From assembly GCA_013397455.1 (NCBI GenBank), contig VYZB01000532.1, forward strand, positions 534,590 through 598,589: a stretch of DNA of 64,000 bases, in the 5' to 3' direction. The translations under genes were made by a program, and so were the position numbers. Of the stretch, positions 36,641-48,496 are shown in pieces. The notes under the pieces are model-generated. The model saw only the letters and a program-made list of their open reading frames with translations. It made no database searches and was not told the DNA's origin. The stretch is from Crotophaga sulcirostris. Its lineage: Eukaryota > Chordata > Aves > Cuculiformes > Crotophagidae. The stretch's first letter is position 1; the number at the start of each line of letters is the position of its first letter.

Positions 36641-39639
36641 GTACCTCCCCAGGCTGGTGCCACCTGTAACCACTCTCTCTTCCATTGAGTAAAACACGGG
36701 CAAACCCCTGAAGACCTTCACATGGGACAGTCTTCTATGACAGTGGTTGCAGACAATATGTTTCTGGTGAAGTTGTCTGGCCATCCTATCCAAATTACAG
36801 TATTTTCCTTTAAAGATTATCACACTGTTTTGAAATTCTCTGCTCTTGGCAAATCCACATTGACTGTCATTGACTGCAAGAGTGGTATTGCATTTTATTT
36901 ATATACTGCAATATCAGTAGTTCCACCCCATGACTTAGGCATTTCAGAGAAGACATCCCTGCTATGGGTATGCCTGATCCCAATTACAGGAGGACTTTTG
37001 GCACTAGCAGAAAACAATCCAAAGGAAACTGCTCCATAGCTCTTGGGCTACAAAATAAACAGCATGCTTTTCAGCCTAGCACTGTCCTGGGTGGCCCTGG
37101 AAAAATCAGCTGTATCTGGGGGAGATTTGCCTTTTACTTTTCATCCCTAAAACAGGAGCATATGATGCTGCTTGGCAATTGGGGAAAGGACTCCCTCTCT
37201 CAGGTTCTCTGGAATTCTTTGCTTCTACCCGATAACTATATCAAGATCTTACGTTAGCTGCCTAAATTAGATAGTGTACATACAACCTGTAACATCCCTG
37301 GTGGGAATTCCCCATCTGTAAAAAAGAAAGCAATTTCTCCCCAACAGTGGGCTATGAGGGAAGAATTAATAAAGCCAAGGGAGAGGAGGCACTCCAATAG
37401 ACAATCAAACACTGTGAAGGGCTATGATGGGTCACTGTTCTCCTGCTGGAGGTAAAAATTCTGCAGACCCCTCAGCACACTGGGATAACGTTTGTCCAGA
37501 TCCCTGACCACCCAGCTATCTCTCCTCTTGAAGAGTCAAGTTTTGTCACATCTCATAGTTGAAAGACCGATATTGGGGTCATGACATGTCTAGACTGTTG
37601 GTGCAGAGCCACTCAAACCGGCTTCATGCACACTAACCCCATCAGTGGGAGGAGATGGCTATAAAACAGGACTTATTAATATGGCTAAACTAGTTCTACA
37701 GTCCATCTAACACCTATGTTAATGGCTTTTACATCACCCAGCTCCTTGGCTAGGTGGGATTGGAGATGACAGGAAGAACTGGGACCATCCAGCCCCTGAC
37801 TGGAAGATGAATAACACGCTTTTGTTCTAGACAGGGAAAAGTAGATAAAGGTTTGTAAATTTAGGTTCAAAAGATGGCCATAATAAACTGGACATCTTGA
37901 TAATTATGAAGTATGAGGACCTGGCTTTTCTTTCCTTCTCAGCCTGAATCCTGTATCCCAGTGTCCTAGACATAGATTACAAGGAGGCTATGTGGACACT
38001 CACCATCCTGCTATAGAAAGTGCCTCATTGTGCAGAGAGGATGGCAGAAGCTTTCCAGTAAGAGGAAAAAGCACTGCCTTTTATTGCAGACGCTTGAGAA
38101 GAAAGTTAAAAAAAAAATCCAGTCACTTTTTCAGAGCTCTCACATATGTGCATCTTCTCATCACCCATAAAACGTCACGCCACCTCTTTTTATTTTGGTC
38201 TCTGCCAATTTTGAATGTAGTGTAGGAGTGCCTGATGTTGATGGGCACTGATGATGATGGCAGGGGTCTGAGTGACAATGCAGTGGCTTCCTGCTAGGAG
38301 ACACATGGATTCACCCCATGATTTGGTGCAAGTAAGGCTTAATAGAGAGTTGATGTGAGATGATATGAGTGCTTTGTGATGTGAAACGGTATAAATGCTT
38401 TGTGTCAAGCAGGAACACCGGAAGATCTGACCTTATATTTTAATATAAATGAGCATGGACCAAGTCAGAGCCAAGATAATGTGACTTTTCCATTTAAGAT
38501 CCAGCACAAACCAAAATAGTTCTATGGCTCTTCCTCAGGAACAGACTGACCTAAACCCCTGCAACCACTACAACTCTCAAAAAGATCGTTGCTAAATCCA
38601 AACTGTGAAATTGGGACTTGGCCCTAGACCAAGCCAGCATCTTGGTTGGATTGAAAAAAACCACCGAGTAGACACTAAGAAACGAGTAGTCTGCTCCTTT
38701 TCTTCAGAAATATTTTCCAAGTTCTCAATCAAGTGCCCCAACTTTTCACACCTTTGTCACCTGATATAAAATACTAATATATCAGAAAAAGGAATAGAAT
38801 AGCTGTGTTATAAAAATATAAAGGAGTTCTACAAATGGTACACAGGAATTTGTGCAGATTTTTACTTGGGGGAAGGAGTGGATTTGTAGTGAAGCACTCG
38901 GACCCAACCACATGCACCACCTCTCTCAAAAATTCAGCCTTCATGTAATTTTTCTCTTCCCTTCCCCAGTCTCCCTGTCCTCCCCATCTACCAGGAAATA
39001 TTCAGAAATCCTGTAAAAGTTAACTGAAGTTGAAGTCTAAGTCCTGTTACACAGCCAGTTCTCTTTCAACACACACGCACACACAAAGGAAGCCATGGGA
39101 ATGTCTTTGGAAAATCAGCAGCACTGGTGCAACATGTGCAACTGAGATGCAAAGATATAGAATTAAGATACATCGAATGTGCCTGGAAGAGATGGCAGGG
39201 ATTTCTCTCAGCAGTGTTGAATTCAAATCAGAGACGCAAGGTTTGGTGAAAAGGATTGCTATTTTTAATACCCGCAGTTTTCTTGAGCGATTCCAGCTCT
39301 CTAAGACCCTGAGACCTTTAAATTCCATCTAGTGTCTATCACATGCCATTGAATTGGCATGTTTGCAAATTGCATGCAGTGAGATCCTTCCATACCAGCA
39401 GCTCTGTCTCAGATTCCCCACCATCCCTGCCAAACTAGTATTGCCTGCACATTTTTTTCATCTTTTCATTGAGTTCTGTGTGTCAGCCAACACATTCTTT
39501 AGAATAGGCTTCAGTAGGCATGGTAACTGGTTCCTGGTTGCAAGCTGCCTTATGCATTTGCTCCTATTTCTTTCTGGATAATTTCCTCCCCCCCTCCTCA
39601 ACCCCCCTTCTTAGGTGAGGACTTAAAACGTGTTTAGCG
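36641..39639. other. Gene-free sequence
   Basis: No coding gene is seen. The part around 37300-37400 ('ccccatctgtaaaaaag') has a MIR-like word but too little of it to call. A CA-rich run lies at 39067-39087. Confidence 0.45.
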
Positions 39640-40080
39640 TTATCCGTTCCATCTGTTGTGTTTGTGATAAATAGCCGAGATATAATAAAAAGTCCTAATT
39701 GAGGTAGTGATGCGGTGAATAAGCAAAGCTTGTTCATCGGGACTGTGAATCTGGACTGTTGATAGCTGCAGGTACCTCGGGGCTGCTCAGCCTGACTGCT
39801 ATGTTGACTTTGTCTAATTGCAGGGGAGGAGCTAGAAAAGCAGTGAAGGGCAGTGGCACACACAGCAGGATAGCTGAAAAATACTGGCATAACCACGCAG
39901 AGCTAAACAAACTGACTGACAAAGCTCTTGGCGTATTATTAAAAAATCTGGCAAAATGCTCATCTCTTGACAAAAATGTAGAAAGGCTAGTAATGCATAA
40001 CTTTATCCCGTGTTGGATTTTAAAGTGGCTAATGCCAAGTTGTCTGTCAAAATTAATAGGGCATTGCTTCTTATAGAATA
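39640..40080. other. Best candidate conserved non-coding element
   Basis: A 440-base repeat-free block with dense unusual words: TTAGCGTTATCC, TAGCCGAGATATAATAAAAAG, CTAATTGAGGTAG, GTCTAATTGCAGGGG, GGCGTATTATTAAAAAATC, AATGCATAACTTTATCCCG. CpGs survive inside AT-rich sequence, which suggests constraint. A weak open frame of 105 codons crosses it but has no known motif. An enhancer or a non-coding RNA exon are both possible. Confidence 0.35.
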
Positions 40081-41241
40081 GGAGAAAGAGAGAGATGGCG
40101 CGTACATTTTATTCATTTATTCATCTCTAACAAAAATGATGTATCTGCTAAAAATTTATTTAGGGAGGGCTTTGGTAGATGCTAATGTTAATTCTGAAAA
40201 AGCAATGCTCAAGGAGTGATGCTAGCTTATACTTACTGGGGTTAACGGATAAAACCTCCCAGTAATATCAGAAAAAGCCTGCTATCATCTCAAACCTCAG
40301 TATGAGGAAGTTTCAGCAGGGAGACACTGTTAACAATCTGCATCTCTGCCCAGATGCATATTTTCCTTTTCTGATGATTTTCATTTAAATCCAACAATTT
40401 CACTTTAAAATGCGCTGCTTCAGTAAAATGACATTGATACTCAGGGTCTTCACAGGCACTAATCCATAAACAGATTTGTTTACCATCAGCTGTAGTTAAA
40501 CTTAGCCTGCTTTAGTGTTTACATGAGATTTTGACTCTGTTGCTTTCCCTATGGATATCTGACACCTGAGCTTTGCAACTACATCTCCCAGAATATTCTA
40601 GGACATTAATTCTATTTGTTGCAGGAGGAGTTGCATGGACCTTCTCTGAGCAGCCATGCCAATGTACAAGTCTACACACCCAGTTTAAAAAAATTAAGGA
40701 ATTTGCCTAAATTGCTTTATTACTTTTCAAATAACTAATTACAGGTCCTGGAAATTTCTGAAGACTCTCTTTTTACACAGAATTCATGGGTACCAATAGG
40801 TGCCAATACCATTCTTCCTGCTTTGGATGAATAGCCACAAACCTGCAAACCCTCCAGCATTTCTGCCCCCCGTGCAGAGCACCCCAAGTTCCATCAGGAG
40901 CACAGACTGTTGTGAAACCAAAAAAATGCCAGGATCACTGCAATTTAAAATGAAGGCACTGCTGGTTTCCTTTCCAATTCAAGGGATTTCTGCATAGCCT
41001 GAATACAGTATTACAAAATGCTACCGGAAATAGCCAGGTGTATCTGGGGGTTTGGATGGACCAAAGTCACAAAACCATTTTATTAGCACATCCAAAAAAA
41101 GAAAAGACATTTTCTACCTTAAGAAGATGAAGAATTTTCTCCCCTGTTTTTACAGTAGAGTGTGAACATTTTACATATCTGTAGCAAAACTACAGGGGAT
41201 TCACTGCTCAGTATCCATGAAATTTTATCAGGGGTTTTACT
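40081..41241. other. Gene-free unique sequence
   Basis: Nothing is recognised as a gene or repeat. The AT-rich first half may continue the preceding conserved-looking block. Confidence 0.45.
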
Positions 41242-41304
41242 AGAGGGTTGGAACTGGATGATCTTGAAGGTCCCTTCCAACCCAAACTGTTCTATGATGC
41301 TACA
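41242..41304 (+). mobile_element. CR1 LINE, extreme 3' end only
   Basis: Only the last 63 bases of a CR1 remain: 'gagggttggaactggatgat', 'gaaggtcccttccaaccc', 'ctgttctatgatgctac'. This is strong 5' truncation. It is the shortest CR1 copy in the window. Confidence 0.9.
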
Positions 41305-43896
41305 ATTAACTGATGCTGTCATGGGGTGTAGCACTTTGTACATTGGAAAATATGGTCTGGTTTTATGTGTTAGTGAAGTTTTTCCCCTGGGAACCTTACA
41401 AGCATTGCTGGTCTGTCCTCACAGCTCTGAGAACACGTTGAAAGCATTTTCAACAGGTAAGGGGAAAAGTCCTGCACCCACTGCCCCTCCAGAAGCCACC
41501 AGCCCAGTGTAGGACCAAGTGTTCCTGCAGCTCAGATGGACACACTTAGACTTTGCAGACACTTAGAGCTACCTTATGTATTTCAGCATTTAAACCCCCC
41601 ACTTCCAGATGGGGCACTCTGAATCTGGGTGTCTGTAGGAGAGCTGAAGCCTTTCCTTGCTAACAAGTCACCCCCCTGGAGAAGTGTGAGTAAACATTGA
41701 CACTTCACACAAACACACATACACAAAAAAAAAAAAAAAAAGAAAAAAAAAGTCGTGCAAATGTTCTTCAAAGGCTGATGGAATAAACATGTAAATACAA
41801 GATGGGCTGATTTCCTACTGTTCATGTTTGCTCACTGTGAACATTTGGTTCACTTGGCTTTCCTCATTATTTCAGCTGGGGAAAGTCACTATATGAATTA
41901 ATAGCAGATTTCCCTGCTGAAAATAAATGTTTACCAGTATTCTTTTTTTTTTTTTCCTTTGGCAGAGACCAGGCTTTTTTTGTCTGACTGCCTCCTTTTT
42001 GGCCTGCACATCCCTGAGGTGTGTAATTAAAGTGAGGGAATTTGCACATAGTGCTTTAGGGGCCTAATGAATAGAAAACACAGGATATTTCATTGGTTTG
42101 GTGCACACGATATTGTCAGAGTGTGCATTTCCTTTGTAAATGGCAAAAAGCGAGCCATAATAATATACGTGCATTCAACCCTGTGTGTAAAAAAAATATA
42201 AACCAAATAAAAATAAAAGAACTGTATCTGTTTCCAAATTCTAATATAAAACACTTTCAAAAGAGCAATTTAGATTAAACCAGAAAAGGCAGGAGCTTCA
42301 ACATGGTTCAGAATTAACAATCAAGCTATACTTTCCTCAAGATATAATTTCACTTAGAGTAGGTGTGGAAATCTTTTGAAAGATTCATTATACAGAGACA
42401 CATGTGAAAATAAGATTTGAGTTAGTAAAAGATTCTTCAGCTGCTCTTAAAAAAAAACAAAAAGTATGTTAAATAGCATGTGGGTATAATGGATAAATTG
42501 TGTGCAGTCTGTGCAGTGAGTGGACATCTCTGATATGTCTCATACGTTCTGCGGGCTGCGTGTTGAAATAGTGTTGTGTGTGTTGGGATAGGAGGGGATA
42601 AGGGAAAATAAATTCTCCTTTCTGGGGAGGTCTAAACAATCCATCTTCTGGAACTGCCACCATGGTAAGGTTGGTGCAAATACATTTTCTCACTACAGAG
42701 AGGAGATGGATATCCATGACCCGAGTTGTGCACCTTTGGGACCTGATGACGAGGTAGAGACGGAGAACAAGAAGCACAAATGACAAGTACAGCCTTTCAT
42801 GTGAGCCAGCTCAACCCAACCCAACTCAGCTTCTGCCCCACCAGGTGATGCAGCACACAGGACATGGTTCCTGTCCTCTCTCCAAATGCAGCACCATCTC
42901 AAACATCAAGGACTAAGATAACTGAAGCAGCTCATCCTCATCTCCTGAGCATTGCTGAGAGCAGGAGAGCTTTCTTACACACTTTCTGCAGGCTATTTAT
43001 GTAGGTTGTGAATACCAGGAGCCTCTGCAGTGTACAAGTGCCAAAATACAAATAAACTGCATGCAAGGAGCAAAGCAGGTCCACCAATCTCCTGTTCAGC
43101 TGAGAGCAGTTCTAGCCCACCTAGGACTGAAGGCCAAAGGCAAAAGCTGATGCTGTGATCCTCTGCATAACAGATGGATGGTGACACGCTGGAAGAGATT
43201 ATCTGGTGAGATGGTGCAATTTCCAGCACTGGAGGTCTCTGAGGTATCTTCCAGCCCTATTGCTCAATGAATCTATAATTCGTCGTTTCATGAGCGAGTC
43301 AAGACACTCCCTCAACTCTCAAAACAGCATGCAAAGGACAAATTGCTCTTTTTGCATCTCTTCCCACTAAGCAGAAGGGAAAATAAGACATGGGGTGGGA
43401 GTGCAGAGAGAAAGGAGGAGGGTTCAGCATCTCCCCACAGCTCTATTCTGTCCAGGCTACAAAGCTTTGTGCATGTTTATTCATATCCAAAAAAAACCAC
43501 ATGTGAAAACATAATTTTTCTCTTCTTTCCTTTGACCCTTCCAATATCTTCTTCACAGCAGAAGATTAAGTTCAATTTCAAGAATCCATTGGAGAAGAAA
43601 TGCATGTAGAATTGAAAAAGAAGCATTTTATCATTAAAAAAAGATATCCCAGGGTGTGTTAGGGGATACCAGCAGAGAAAGGCTGTTTTGTTGGGACCTC
43701 AGACCTTACGCTCCCTGAATTTCCAGCTCTGTCTGGCACACTTGAAAAAAGCAGCTAATTCAACCAGTTTATTTCAGGTCAGTATTATTATTACAATGCA
43801 TTTGCATAACAGGTAGGATGTGGGGGCTGGGATTGTGAGTTATCTGAACTTCAAAGTATTTATTCTAACTGTAAATGACGTTCCCGATCTTCCCGT
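41305..43896. other. Gene-free sequence with A and T tracts
   Basis: Holds an A-rich tract at 41725-41751 and a run of 13 T at 41943-41955. The block 42085-42180 looks enhancer-like (GTGCACACGATATTG, GCGAGCCATAATAATATACG). The words near 43225-43279 ('tatcttccagccc', 'aatctataattc') may be a worn CR1 tail but are too short to call. Confidence 0.4.
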
Positions 43897-43962
43897 GTTC
43901 TCACTCTACCAGTGTGCTGGACTTCATCAGTTCTCACTCTATCAGTGTGCTGGACTTCATCA
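43897..43962. repeat. Two-copy 33-base tandem duplication
   Basis: Unit 43897-43929 is repeated at 43930-43962 with one C-to-T difference in 33 bases. Key words are GTTCTCACTCTA, CAGTGTGCTGG and ACTTCATCA. Because 33 is a multiple of three, a spurious open frame shows an 11-residue repeat. The near identity suggests a recent event. Confidence 0.85.
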
Positions 43963-44060
43963 TTTAAAGCCAAATCTAACGTTACTTAAAGTCCAAAGCA
44001 GCAAGATCGACTTGCAACAACGTTATTTGCAAACTGTCAAATAAATTAAATATTTAATAA

Positions 44061-44316
44061 ATCATAGAATTGTGGAATGGTTTGGGTTTGAAGGGACCTT
44101 AAAGCCCATCCAGTTCCAACCCCCCTGCCATGGGCAGGGACACCTCCCACTGGATCAGGGGGCTCAAAGCCCCATCCAACCTGGCCTTGAACACCTCCAG
44201 GGGTGGGGCAGCCACCACTGCTCTGGGCAACCTGGGCCAGGGCCTCACCACCCTCACAGGAAAACATTTCTTCCTAATATCTAATCTAAATCCACCCTTT
44301 TTCAGCTTAAAACCAC
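44061..44316 (-). mobile_element. CR1 LINE fragment, 3' end
   Basis: Reverse-complement text: 'atcatagaattgtggaatgg', 'tttgaagggaccttaaagcc', 'tgccatgggcagggacacc', 'ccatccaacctggccttgaa', 'cctcaccaccctcacaggaa', 'cttcctaatatctaatctaa'. Little diverged from the other copies at 46813 and 59171, so a fairly young subfamily. The 5' end fades near 44316. Confidence 0.95.
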
Positions 44317-46812
44317 TAATGCACTGACATCCCAACCTATTCTTTCCCTGATCTGGAAAGACAGAAGTAATATGCAAGGATTTCATCCCAGCCTTCCGGA
44401 GACATTTATTTATGTCTCACAGTTGTATCCCAGCACCATGTGAGCCAGAGCCACTTCAGCCTCTGCTCAGAAGATCCACGAAGTCCAGTTAAAGTCAAGG
44501 GAAAGTCAATCTTGCTGGGTTCACTGTACCACCCCATTCAGTAGTCACCTGCTTGCCAAGCAACGGGGCATTTCCAGAACAAAAGTTTGCATCATGAAGT
44601 CAATGTATTCTATTTGAGTTTCAGGGTTGTCATTTTAATTTATAGAGAACAAGAACAGAAATACAGCACAACTACACTCGAAGGACAGAAATGCAAGAAG
44701 TAGAACATTGCATGCATAGAGCTGGAAAGGAGAAATGTATTTAATCTCTACAGCTGCAAGTGTTTCCTTGCCTGTTGGCCACGCAGCAGCGTTTGCAGGA
44801 CATGGGAGCTGCTTCAGGGAGGCAGATCCCTCTGACACCACCAAGGACAGAGCTAGCAGTGCTCTTCAGCAGTCAGTGCACAAGGAAACTTTGCCATTTA
44901 TATATAATGGTTATGTGACATTCCCTGATCTTAAAATAACAAAGCATTTTAATCACAGAGACTTTGACCTTTTGGTCAAGTGAAACGCTTGCTATTTAAT
45001 TTCTTTACTTTTCATACAACACATTAGATCCTCCTAGAAAAGTAACTCAGGAGACTACTTGGCAGAAAAAGGCTGGTTTTGTGGTAAAGGCAACCAGAAG
45101 AGGCTCAGCTCATGTCTGTGTACAGTCTTCCTGGCTGGATTCAGACAATTTGCTCGTGCTTTGACCAATCCAACCCAGTTCTAATTGTCTAAGAAGGACA
45201 AGCAAGTGTCAGCTGAAAGGAAGGACCCTGTCTGCAGGACAATTCAGCCTGTCTGGGGTCTGAAAAGCATTTTAGAGACACCTCTTTCTCCAGATCCTTA
45301 TCTGAAGTGGACTATTGGGCCCCTTCATGCTGAAATTTGCTGCTGTGGTTACATAGCTGAAGATTTGTGGGATTTTTTTTAATCTTATTCTCTCAGTCAG
45401 GAAAATCCAAATGGCACAAAGCAGTCAGATTTTGAGGACCAAAAGCAAGAAAGAGACCAAGAAAGTCCCATGTTCTTATACGAGAGGCATCTACACAGAC
45501 ATGATCACAGTCAATGTGGACATGCAAGACAGATCTATGCTAACAGCCCTAATTGTGATCCCCCTCTAATCCTCTAATCCCAGGCTGCATTTGGAACTTA
45601 CTGAGGTTCACCCACCTTAAAAGTCTCTCACACAAACAACAGAAGAATTCTGTCAAATTGGCTGAGCCTCTTCAAATAACCCTTTCCTACATTTGCCTTC
45701 CCACCACAGAACAGTGGGATTTATATTTCTTCGCATACGGTCATCAAATGCTCTCGCGCACCATTGAAGTGGCAGTGATGAACTGGAGTTTTGTAGCAAA
45801 TCCACACCACACCAGCAGCCACAAAGGCTAGATGAACCACTTCCCATCCTGCCTTCAGAAGGACCACACCATAGCCTGCTGAATCCCAGATCAGAGCCTT
45901 GCTCCTTGAGCTGAAGGAATTCCTCTTGAAGAGCATTGCAAGGTTGCTCATCCTTCCAGCAGATGGTCTGAAGAGCTACATGGACACATCTACAGGCAAG
46001 CCAATGCAACAGCTCTGATGACAGCATGGTGACAGCCCTGGTGCCACCTGGGATCACGTGGTGGCATGGTGATGGCCTTTCAGAGTCCTCTCAGCTCCCA
46101 CCCAGTGTGCACACTTCCATCCACACCACGCTTGCAGCCCCTCCTGCACATCTGCCCCACACCATTCCCTACAACCATCAGGAAGGAACTGCTTGTATGC
46201 TAAAAGCTGTTCTGAACTGCTCGTTCAAAGCTCAGTACTTTCCAAATGAACCCCCATAGCTGCTGGCTGATGATGGAATTAAAGGTCCTTTGTACTCTAC
46301 TGCCAGGATTTATGACCAGGGGAGAGAGGAGAAAAGGGCACTCATTCTAGTGGCCACTAGAAGCCAAATCAGGCATGAGTACATAGCACTTCTCTTGCAC
46401 TGCCAAAACTGCAGAGTTGCATTAATGGGCTTATATACAACTTAAAAGGAAGCTATTTCTGTCCTGTCTCAGTGCCTATAAAGAACGTTCAATGCCAATA
46501 ACAGATTTATTCAGAAGGCTGTCAAGAAAAAAGCCAGACATTCACCCATACCAGTCACAGCACTAATTAGGTTCAAAACTGATCCAGCAGCAGGGTGGAC
46601 CAGACACACCTTGACCTCACTTTAAATCTTATCTTCCATGAGCATCCAGCTGGATTAAAGCAAGGTGTAAAACCCTGGTGTGTAGAAGTGAGCACCCATT
46701 GCCTCCAGTGGGGCCTGAATCCTTCTGGGGAAGGAGTGGAACTCTCCTTATGAGACCAGCAGCAGCCTGGTCACCTAGACGGGCACTAAAAACTATAATG
46801 AACATAAATAAT
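44317..46812. other. Gene-free unique sequence
   Basis: No gene or transposon is recognised. The perfect palindrome at 46345-46362 lies here. A 134-codon minus frame (45653-46057) is Cys- and Trp-rich with no known motif and is taken as chance. Confidence 0.45.
46345..46362. repeat. Perfect 18-base palindrome
   Basis: TTCTAGTGGCCACTAGAA is its own reverse complement. The role is unknown. Confidence 0.75.
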
Positions 46813-47205
46813 GGAATCATAGAATCATAGAATCATTTGGGTTGGAAAGGACCTTAAAGATCATCCAGTTCCAGCCCCCTGCCATGGGCAGGGACACCTC
46901 CCACTGGATCAGGGGACTCAAAGCCTCATCCAACCTGGCCAGCTGTGGCGCATCCACCACTGCTCTGGGCAACCTGGGCCAGTGCCTCCCCACCCTCACA
47001 GGAAAACATTTCTTCCTAAGATCTCATCTCAATCTCCCCTCTTGCAACTTTAAACCATTCCCCCTTGTCCTGTCCCTGCACTCCCTGATCAAGAGCCCCT
47101 CCCCAGCTTTCCTGGAGCCCCCTCTCAGTACTGGCAGGTTGCTCTAAGGTCTCCCCAGAGCCTTCTCTTCTCCAGGCTGAACAACCCCAACTCTCTCAGC
47201 CTGTC
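46813..47205 (-). mobile_element. CR1 LINE fragment, longest copy
   Basis: About 390 bases: three 'atcatagaa'-type tail units, then the usual 3' region, 'ctccccagctttcctggagc', 'tcagtactggcaggttgctc', 'cttctcttctccaggctgaa' and 'ctctcagcctgtc'. A short internal deletion replaces the expected 'ttgaacacctccaggg' after 'caacctggcc'. Still only the 3' part of the element; no reverse transcriptase motifs. Confidence 0.95.
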
Positions 47206-48201
47206 AAATATAATAGAGACAGGTGTTGGTGCTCCTCTCTCTTTTTAAGTGTCTTTATATTAACTCGTTACGAACTTCTGCCCCATCACTTCTTCCCCCG
47301 TGGTCACTCAGCATAGCTGTGTAACAGAAGGACCCACTCCTGATGGGAAGTCTTTCCATCTTCCCCAGAGCCAAGATTTTGGGAATGCGAAGGCAGCAGG
47401 ACTCAGGGCTTACAATAAAAACCCCACTGTCTGCTCCTCAACTTTCAGCCTTTCTCTTTTCACCCCGCCTTTTCCCAAGGCTCTCATTGCAAGCTGATCA
47501 TGTTCCCGAATACCACAGGTCATTGTCTTCCCACAGCCTCAGGAGCTGCAACCTGCTGAGGCTACAGTGCCAGAAGGCAGCTCTTGTGGTTTGCAGCGTA
47601 TTTTTTAACATCTCCTCAAGGGAGGAGGCTCTTGGACTGGGTGTTACCAACACACATTTTCATTTCGCTATGTTGGCAGCAGCTCGGCGTTGCGTAAGCA
47701 CCAAACTTACTTAAATTCAACCAGCCTAGGCTTTTCCCCTCCTCTACACTTTTCCAAGATGACTTGCAAGGGACTGGAATGCATTTGTAGTTTCGTTTTA
47801 AAATCTAACTACTAAGCAGAGAGTGCCAAAATTCACCCAACAGCAAATTCTTAACCACCGAGCTGTAACCCTTCAAAACAGAGACTGCTAACATATGGTT
47901 GTGTCAGTGGGAGCTTCTGTAATGCAATTTATTGTTGTGTAGGCCCTTTCAAGCTACTACACATGAAAGTTAAAGGGAACGTTTACTCTTCGATAGGAGT
48001 TTAATCTTAGATTTACCTCATTTGAAACAAAACCACCATTTGCATCTCTAATACGTAAGAAATCACCTGTAAAGAGTGCTTGTGAATAGAGACTTGTCTT
48101 GAGTGTCATCAGAGCCTTTGTTTCTGACTGGGGGGTTTGTCTAAGAAAAGGCAACAGACAGTGTGCACCAAGTCCACCAATATCACTAGAAAACAGTGAT
48201 A
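47206..48201. other. Gene-free; 47860-48090 looks enhancer-like
   Basis: No repeat is recognised. 47860-48090 holds GTAATGCAATTTATTGTTG, ATTTGCATCTC and CTAATACGTAAG words in repeat-free sequence, possibly a conserved element. This rests on composition only. Confidence 0.35.
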
Positions 48202-48296
48202 AATAAAGGGAAGCAGTTTCATGAAGTAGAACAGATATTCACAGCTAGCATGGGGCTGGGGTAGGTTCATTCTGTTGCATGCATATATAATTTAAT
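48202..48296. repeat. Left copy of 95-base duplicated gap flank
   Basis: Identical over all 95 bases to 48402-48496, and directly abuts the run of N. The most likely reading is that two contig ends overlap and were not merged. Confidence 0.9.
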
Positions 48297-48401
48297 NNNN
48301 NNNNNNNNNNNNNNNNNNNNNNNNNNNNNNNNNNNNNNNNNNNNNNNNNNNNNNNNNNNNNNNNNNNNNNNNNNNNNNNNNNNNNNNNNNNNNNNNNNNN
48401 N
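48297..48401. other. Assembly gap, 105 N
   Basis: An unbroken run of N. Any open frame crossing it (for example minus 48267-48470) is meaningless. The identical flanks suggest the true gap length is negative. Confidence 0.99.
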
Positions 48402-48496
48402 AATAAAGGGAAGCAGTTTCATGAAGTAGAACAGATATTCACAGCTAGCATGGGGCTGGGGTAGGTTCATTCTGTTGCATGCATATATAATTTAAT
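48402..48496. repeat. Right copy of 95-base duplicated gap flank
   Basis: Identical to 48202-48296. After it the sequence continues as unique DNA (TCCTCTATGC...). A true tandem duplication is possible but less likely. Confidence 0.9.

Noticed and set aside
37305..37380. Possible MIR-like SINE
   Set aside because: Only the CCCCATCTGTAAAA word is clear; the rest does not follow the MIR order.
43225..43280. Possible worn CR1 3' tail
   Set aside because: Only two short words match; not enough to call an element.
48267..48470. Minus-strand frame crossing the N run
   Set aside because: About half of it is unknown bases, and the flanks are a probable assembly duplication.
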